Below are positions 59,603-64,000 of a stretch of 64,000 nt of DNA, one piece after another; the first letter of the stretch is position 1; every line of letters starts with the position of its first letter. This DNA comes from Geomonas anaerohicana. GTDB lineage: Bacteria; Desulfobacterota; Desulfuromonadia; Geobacterales; Geobacteraceae. The stretch spans positions 124,001-188,000 of the forward strand of contig NZ_JAEMHL010000007.1 of assembly GCF_016458305.1 (NCBI RefSeq), in the 5' to 3' direction. The notes under the pieces are model-generated. The model was not told where the DNA came from, ran no database searches, and saw nothing but the letters and a program-made list of their open reading frames with translations. A program made the position numbers and the translations under genes.

Positions 59603-59630
59603 GGGACAGGCACCTGACGGAGCCAGTCCC
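59603..59630. repeat. Dispersed GGGACAGGCACC palindrome, copy 3
   Basis: GGGACAGGCACC TGAC GGAGCCAGTCCC, oriented opposite to copy 2. The pair fills the interval before lgt and could act as a bidirectional terminator. Confidence 0.8.
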
Positions 59631-59672
59631 TTCTGCCGTCGGGCAAAATATTATCACTTTGGAGAATGCAGC

Positions 59673-60446
59673 ATGATCTTCCCGAACATCGACCCGGTCT
59701 TCCTGCGCCTGGGGCCGCTGGAATTCCGCTGGTACGGTCTCATGTACATCTGCGGCTTCATCGCCGCCTACTTCATCATCCTGTCCGGGGTGAAGCGAAA
59801 GGGGCTCCCCCTGAACCGGGACCAGGTCGCCGATCTGATCTTCACGGTCGCTGTGGGGGTGATCCTGGGCGGGCGCCTGGGCTACATCCTGTTCTACAAC
59901 TTCGCCTTCTACCTCGCCCACCCGCTCAAGCTGTTCGCGGTCTGGGAGGGGGGGATGTCGTTCCATGGCGGCCTGGTCGGCGCGCTCCTGGCCAGCATCT
60001 ACTACGTGCGCAAGTTCAAGCTGGGCTTCTACCCGCTGGCCGATCTCGGTTTCCTGGCGGCACCGGTGGGGCTGGGCTTCGGCCGGATCGGCAATTTCAT
60101 CAACGGCGAACTGTATGGCCGGGTCACCGACGTCCCCTGGGGAATCGTGTTCCCGGCCGGCGGACCGCTGCCGCGCCACCCGTCGCAGCTGTACGAGGCA
60201 TTCCTGGAGGGGCCGGTCATGTTCCTGATCCTGTACCAGGTCTCCAAGAGGGTGCGCTGTGACGGCGCGGTGGTATGGTCCTTCATCGCGTTGTACGGCC
60301 TGTTCCGGTTCCTGGTGGAGTTCGTCAGGCAGCCCGACGAGCAGCTCGGGTTTGTGGTGGGGGGATTTTCGATGGGGCAGATGCTTAGTTTGCCGATGTT
60401 CCTGCTGGGCGTGGCGATGGTGTGCTATCGCTGCAGGCGGGGATAA
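59673..60446 (+). CDS. lgt: Prolipoprotein diacylglyceryl transferase
   Basis: The protein has 257 residues and seven membrane helices. Lgt landmarks are FRWYGLMYICGFIAAYFIILSG, GVILGGRLGYILFYNF, MSFHGGLVGALLASIYYVRKF, GFGRIGNFINGELYGRVTDVPWGIVFP (signature with the essential Arg and Asn/Glu), HPSQLYEAFLEG and FRFLVEFVRQPDEQLG. It moves the diacylglyceryl group from phosphatidylglycerol onto lipobox Cys. It ends directly against the convergent gene with no gap. Confidence 0.96.
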   Translation: MIFPNIDPVFLRLGPLEFRWYGLMYICGFIAAYFIILSGVKRKGLPLNRDQVADLIFTVAVGVILGGRLGYILFYNFAFYLAHPLKLFAVWEGGMSFHGGLVGALLASIYYVRKFKLGFYPLADLGFLAAPVGLGFGRIGNFINGELYGRVTDVPWGIVFPAGGPLPRHPSQLYEAFLEGPVMFLILYQVSKRVRCDGAVVWSFIALYGLFRFLVEFVRQPDEQLGFVVGGFSMGQMLSLPMFLLGVAMVCYRCRRG

Positions 60447-60869
60447 TCAGCCCAGCTTCTTCTTCATCTCCAGCATGTTTTCCTTGCAGTTTTTGCGGTA
60501 GGCCACCGAGTCCATCAGCGTGCGGATCAGGAAGATCCCCCGGCCCCGGTCCTCCAACTCCTCGAAGTTGGGGGCCGGGATGGCGTTGATGTCGAACCCC
60601 TGGCCGTCGTCGTAGACCCTGATGGTCAGGTCGTCCCGGTGCAGGGTGATCACGATGCGTACCAGTTTTTCCGGCTCTTTGGGGCCGGCATGTTTTATCG
60701 CGTTCACCATCGCCTCGGTGAGAACCAGGTTCAGATGGTAGGCCAAGACCTCCTTGTCGCCGCTGTAGCGCTCCAGCTCACGGGCGATATCCTCCCCGAT
60801 CTTCCCGATCAGACTCAGGTATCTGGTCTTGTTGGGAACCTTTATGTCGACCTCGATCGTGTTTCCCAT
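60447..60869 (-). CDS. RsbW-like anti-sigma/switch kinase
   Basis: The protein has 140 residues, a HATPase_c_2 domain: LNLVLTEAMVNAIKHA (N-box), IRVYDDGQGFDINAI (G1), and DRGRGIFLIRTLMDSVAY (G2). Such kinases bind and phosphorylate the STAS protein and hold a target (sigma factor or effector). The STAS gene ends 32 bp upstream and the phosphatase follows in the same direction, so the three form a partner-switching set. No sigma factor is in view. Confidence 0.9.
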   Translation of the reverse strand: MGNTIEVDIKVPNKTRYLSLIGKIGEDIARELERYSGDKEVLAYHLNLVLTEAMVNAIKHAGPKEPEKLVRIVITLHRDDLTIRVYDDGQGFDINAIPAPNFEELEDRGRGIFLIRTLMDSVAYRKNCKENMLEMKKKLG

Positions 60870-60900
60870 CTGATGCCTCGCTTTGCCGCCGCCCGACCCG

Positions 60901-61242
60901 CTAGGACTGGAAGTTTTCCACTGCCTCCACTGTGGAAGGGAAGATCTCGAAAACCCGGTGCAGGCGCGTCAGTTCGAACATCGACTTGACCTGGGACTGC
61001 AGCGAGGAGAGTTTCAGGTTGCCCTGGTGCGAGATGGCATTCTTGAACCCCGAGACCAGCGCACCCAACCCGGAACTGTCGATAAAACGAACATCCTTCA
61101 GGTCCACCAGGACGTTCTTCTTGCCGTCCTCAAAAAGCTTCTGTACCGCGCTTTTAAGCTCGGTGGAGTTGTGTGCGTCCAGCCTTTCCTCCTTGACGTA
61201 TATTATTACAACGTCGTTCCTCGTCTCGGTCGCTAGGTTCAT
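60901..61242 (-). CDS. STAS-domain anti-sigma antagonist
   Basis: The protein has 113 residues, a single STAS domain: DVVIIYVKEERLDAHNSTELKSAV, NVLVDLKDVRFIDSSGLGALVSGF (phospho-Ser in DSSG) and LKLSSLQSQVKSMFELTRLHRVFEIF. It releases the partner from the kinase when unphosphorylated. AAGGAG six bases before the ATG at 61242 sets the start. It lies between the kinase and phosphatase genes, the standard order. Confidence 0.93.
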   Translation of the reverse strand: MNLATETRNDVVIIYVKEERLDAHNSTELKSAVQKLFEDGKKNVLVDLKDVRFIDSSGLGALVSGFKNAISHQGNLKLSSLQSQVKSMFELTRLHRVFEIFPSTVEAVENFQS

Positions 61243-61333
61243 GTCCATCTCCTTGTAGTGAGGTCCGTACGGTATACCGCCAGATTTATTGTGCAATAAG
61301 TGCCGACATTTAGCAAGTGGCGCCGCCTTTGGT

Positions 61334-64000
61334 TCAGGTAACTTTCATGACTACCATGGATATGTCGTCCTGTAAAGGATTGGGCCACGCGTAGGAAGAG
61401 ACCTCCGAGAGCACCTTTTCGACCACCACCTCCGGGTCCTGGTCCAGCATGGTGCCGAGGAGCGCGCACAGCCTCGGGATGCCGAACAGTTCCCCCGCGC
61501 TGTTCTCGGCCTCGATGATGCCGTCGGTGTAGATGAAGAGGAGATCCCCCGCCTGCAGCGCCAAGTGCTGTTCCTCAAAGACGACGCTGCGCTCCACCCC
61601 GAGGATGAGACCCTCGGCATCGAGTTCCACCGGGCTCCCGGCGCGGAACAGAAGCGGCCGGGTGTGCCCGGCGTTGGCGTACCTGAGGGACCGGGTCCTG
61701 CTGTCGTACCTCGCGCAGAACATGGTGATGAAGAGTTCGGCGCCGGTGAGGTCGTCGTGGAGCAGTTCGTTCAGGAGCTTCAGGAGGTCGCTCGCCGAGC
61801 GCGGCTCCTTGATCTGTGCCCGGAGCACGCTGCGGGTTTCCACCATGATGAGGGCGGCGCCTACGCTGTGGCCGGAGACGTCGGCCATGACCAGGTCCAC
61901 CACCTGGTCGCCCCGCTGAAAGAAGTCGTAGTAGTCCCCCCCGACGTGCGCGGCGGGGACGCAGCGGCTGGCGATGCGTACCCCGGGCAGGGTGGGGGGC
62001 TTTTCCGGCAAGAGCGACAGCTGGATCTGCTTGGCGAGCTCGAGGTCCCGGGTGACCCGGGCGTTCTCCAGAAGGGCCGCCTCCTTCTGATGCCGTTCCC
62101 GCTCCTTGGCCTCGCGTTCCTCCACGATGCGCACCGCCTGGGCGAGCTGACCGGCGAGGCTCTCCAGAAGCTCCACGAACTGCTCCGTAAAGAGCCCGAC
62201 GATGGAGCGCGAGAAGACCGAGAGGATGCCGACCGGCTGGGCCCCCTCGCTGGCGATGGGGATGTGGGCGAAGGACTTGATCCCCTCACGGCGGAAGATC
62301 TCCTTGGCGATGGGCTTGGTGATGAAGGCGGTGTCGTTGAAGAACTCGGTGCGGCGCCCGAGGAAGGCCTCGCCGACGTGGGTGTCGATCTCCAGGATGC
62401 GGTCCTCCGCGGTGAGCCGCTCCCCACCGATGCCGCGGAAGCAGCGCACCTGCAGCACCGAGTCCTCGTTCAAAAGGCGGATCACGGCGAGGTCGAGCTT
62501 GAACTCGCGCAGCAGCAGCTCCAGCAGGTCGCCCATGATGATGTCCAGCTCCAGCGACCGGTTCATGATCTCGGAGGCGCGCAGCCTGACGAAGAGGGCC
62601 TCCCGGCTCTGGTCCCGCGAGGTGCGCACCGTGGAGAAGATGTCGTAGACCGGCTCCATGCGCGAGCCGATATCGGAGAGGAAGCTCTCGACCACAGCGC
62701 CCGCCGCAGCGCCGCCCAGAGATCCGGCCAGCGTCTTCTCCACGAAGCGCTTCAGGTTGGGAAGCTCGAACTCCGAGACGCCCCCCTTGCTGTCGATCTC
62801 GCGGTCCCCGAGGTAATCGGTGATGGCGGCGTTGGCCTGCTGTTCGCCGATGAACTTGGACATGAGGTTCACGAACTGCACGATGGTGACCGGCTTGGAA
62901 AGGCGTTTGGTCTCCCACTGCGGCGTGGCGCTCTCCGGGGTGAAGACGCGCACGAAGCGGATCACCTGCTCGCGCTCCTTCTCCGTCTGGTCCAGGAGGA
63001 TGGACAGGGAGAGGTAGGAGGCGATGTTCATGAACATGCTCCAGAACAGGGTGTGGGTGTACGGGTCCAGCCCGGTCAGCCCGAACAGTTCCTGGGGGCG
63101 CAACAGGGCGATGCCGAAGGGGCCGTGGAGCAGGAAATTACCCTGCCAGCCGCCGGCTTGCAACAGCGAGGGCATCAGCAGCGTGTAGAACCAGACTCCG
63201 AAACCGGCCAGAAGCCCCACGATGGCGCCGGCCTTGTTGCCGCGGGGCCAGTAGAGACCGCCGATGAGGGCCGGCGCGAACTGGATCGCCGCGGAGAAGG
63301 AGATGAGCCCCATGTTGGCCAGCATGTAGCTTTCACCGACCACGCTCTGGTACAGGTAGCCCAAGAGGATGACCAGTACGATGCCGAAACGCTTGAGGTT
63401 GATGAGCAGCAGAGGAAACCAGGAGCGCGGCTTGAGCTTGATCACCACCGGCAGCAGCACGTGGTTCAACAGCATGGTGGATACGGCGATGGACTCCACC
63501 ATGACCATCCCGGCCGACGCGGAGAACCCCCCCAGGAAGGCGAGCAGCGCGAGCCAGGGGTAGCCGAGCTGCATGGGGAGGGTGAGCACGAAGTAATCGG
63601 CCCCGGTGTTGTTGCCGTTCATGAGCACGCCGGCCAGGGCGATGGGCATCACGAACAGGTTCATCAGGAACATGTAGGTCGGGAAACGCCAGGACGCCGT
63701 GTTCAGGTGCGACTCGTGCGCGTTCTCCAGCACCATGATCTGGAACTGGCGCGGCAGCAGCATCACGGCACCCATGGAAAGGGTCAGGATGCTGAACATG
63801 GAGGCGTAGGAGTTGTTGCCGCGGTCGCTCAAGGTGGTGAGCCGCGCCAGGAGCTGCGGATCCTTCGCCTGTACGCGCTGGAAGATGTCGGCCATGCCGT
63901 TGAAGGTGAAGTAGGTGATGCACAGCCCGACGGTAAGCATGGCGAAGAGCTTCACCACCGATTCGAGCGCGATCGCCGCCACCAGGCCGTCGTGGCGTTC
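61334..64000 (-). CDS. Symporter-like sensor fused to GAF and SpoIIE phosphatase (partial)
   Basis: 888 residues are visible; the frame is open at the right edge, so the N-terminus is missing. The first about 320 residues have sodium:solute symporter helices (LGGFSASAGMVMVESIAVSTMLLNHVLLPVVI, LISFSAAIQFAPALIGGLYW) as in CbrA-type sensors. A linker, a GAF domain (RSLELDIIMGDLLELLLREFKLDLAVIRLL), a coiled coil and a SpoIIE-type PP2C domain follow (HVGGDYYDFFQRGDQVVDLVMADVSGHSVGAALIM with metal Asp residues, NAGHTRPLLF, LFIYTDGIIEAENSAGELFG, DDISMVVMKV). It should dephosphorylate the STAS protein in response to a transported or membrane-sensed solute. Confidence 0.9.
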   Translation of the reverse strand, partial: ERHDGLVAAIALESVVKLFAMLTVGLCITYFTFNGMADIFQRVQAKDPQLLARLTTLSDRGNNSYASMFSILTLSMGAVMLLPRQFQIMVLENAHESHLNTASWRFPTYMFLMNLFVMPIALAGVLMNGNNTGADYFVLTLPMQLGYPWLALLAFLGGFSASAGMVMVESIAVSTMLLNHVLLPVVIKLKPRSWFPLLLINLKRFGIVLVILLGYLYQSVVGESYMLANMGLISFSAAIQFAPALIGGLYWPRGNKAGAIVGLLAGFGVWFYTLLMPSLLQAGGWQGNFLLHGPFGIALLRPQELFGLTGLDPYTHTLFWSMFMNIASYLSLSILLDQTEKEREQVIRFVRVFTPESATPQWETKRLSKPVTIVQFVNLMSKFIGEQQANAAITDYLGDREIDSKGGVSEFELPNLKRFVEKTLAGSLGGAAAGAVVESFLSDIGSRMEPVYDIFSTVRTSRDQSREALFVRLRASEIMNRSLELDIIMGDLLELLLREFKLDLAVIRLLNEDSVLQVRCFRGIGGERLTAEDRILEIDTHVGEAFLGRRTEFFNDTAFITKPIAKEIFRREGIKSFAHIPIASEGAQPVGILSVFSRSIVGLFTEQFVELLESLAGQLAQAVRIVEEREAKERERHQKEAALLENARVTRDLELAKQIQLSLLPEKPPTLPGVRIASRCVPAAHVGGDYYDFFQRGDQVVDLVMADVSGHSVGAALIMVETRSVLRAQIKEPRSASDLLKLLNELLHDDLTGAELFITMFCARYDSRTRSLRYANAGHTRPLLFRAGSPVELDAEGLILGVERSVVFEEQHLALQAGDLLFIYTDGIIEAENSAGELFGIPRLCALLGTMLDQDPEVVVEKVLSEVSSYAWPNPLQDDISMVVMKVT

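Overview
The window looks like a chromosomal segment of a Geobacter/Geomonas-type bacterium (Desulfuromonadota). The grounds are two GEMM-I riboswitches of the Geobacter Ib type, many HAMP/PAS kinases with the HQWRQPL H-box, a DctPQM TRAP transporter with a sigma-54 two-component system, UbiD, DUF4124 and PEP-CTERM proteins, and GC-rich coding sequence with strong AGGAGG ribosome binding sites. This is inferred from gene content, not from a search.

Region 1 (1-5860) is the right end of an integrative element. A P4-type tyrosine integrase, an unknown gene, an AlpA/excisionase-like protein, a small coupled gene, a replication-initiation-like protein and a DnaB-type helicase all read leftwards. 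The element ends in a 45-bp 3' fragment of tRNA-Arg(CCT) that lacks its 5' half, followed by the old tRNA terminator. The intact tRNA and left end should lie outside the window. Region 2 (5860-14350) is accessory: two ribbon-helix-helix-like paralogues around a Gfo/Idh/MocA oxidoreductase, a small helical protein, a PEP-CTERM protein, an orphan Cache-HAMP histidine kinase and a polysaccharide deacetylase.

Region 3 (14150-23740) is a Tad/Flp type IVc pilus locus: flp pilin, tadE, cpaB/rcpC, cpaC/rcpA secretin, tadG-like, cpaE/tadZ, cpaF/tadA, tadB, tadC, then a receiver protein with its phosphoacceptor Asp replaced by Asn. The prepilin peptidase is not here. Region 4 (23740-30830) is regulatory: a GEMM-Ib riboswitch with terminator before a bacteriohemerythrin, a NarX/NarL-like pair, a second Asn-receiver fused to a degenerate GGDEF domain, several small unknown proteins, and a second GEMM-Ib riboswitch on the other strand before a 96-residue unknown protein. 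Both riboswitches have A at the position that discriminates cyclic AMP-GMP from c-di-GMP.

Region 5 (30850-40310) begins with a truncated duplicate of the 5' end of a HelD-like helicase. It then has a 70-bp palindrome, a YjjJ-type HipA kinase with an 11-bp dyad operator, FtsH, an adenosine-specific kinase family protein, two secreted proteins, the full HelD-like helicase, and a 20-unit, 22-bp tandem repeat. Region 6 (40320-47680) has a secreted HYR-repeat protein with near-identical modules, a PilZ protein, an XRE-receiver fusion, a Tat-exported DUF882 protein and an NhaD antiporter.

Region 7 (47780-55540) is a C4-dicarboxylate-type TRAP system. The DctB-like sensor and DctD-like sigma-54 activator lie upstream of dctPQM, which has an excellent -24/-12 promoter and an upstream palindrome. 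Region 8 (55660-64000) carries UbiD, TlyA, a HIT protein, a DUF4124 protein and Lgt. It ends with a partner-switching module: an RsbW-like kinase, a STAS protein, and a symporter-GAF-SpoIIE fusion that runs off the right edge.
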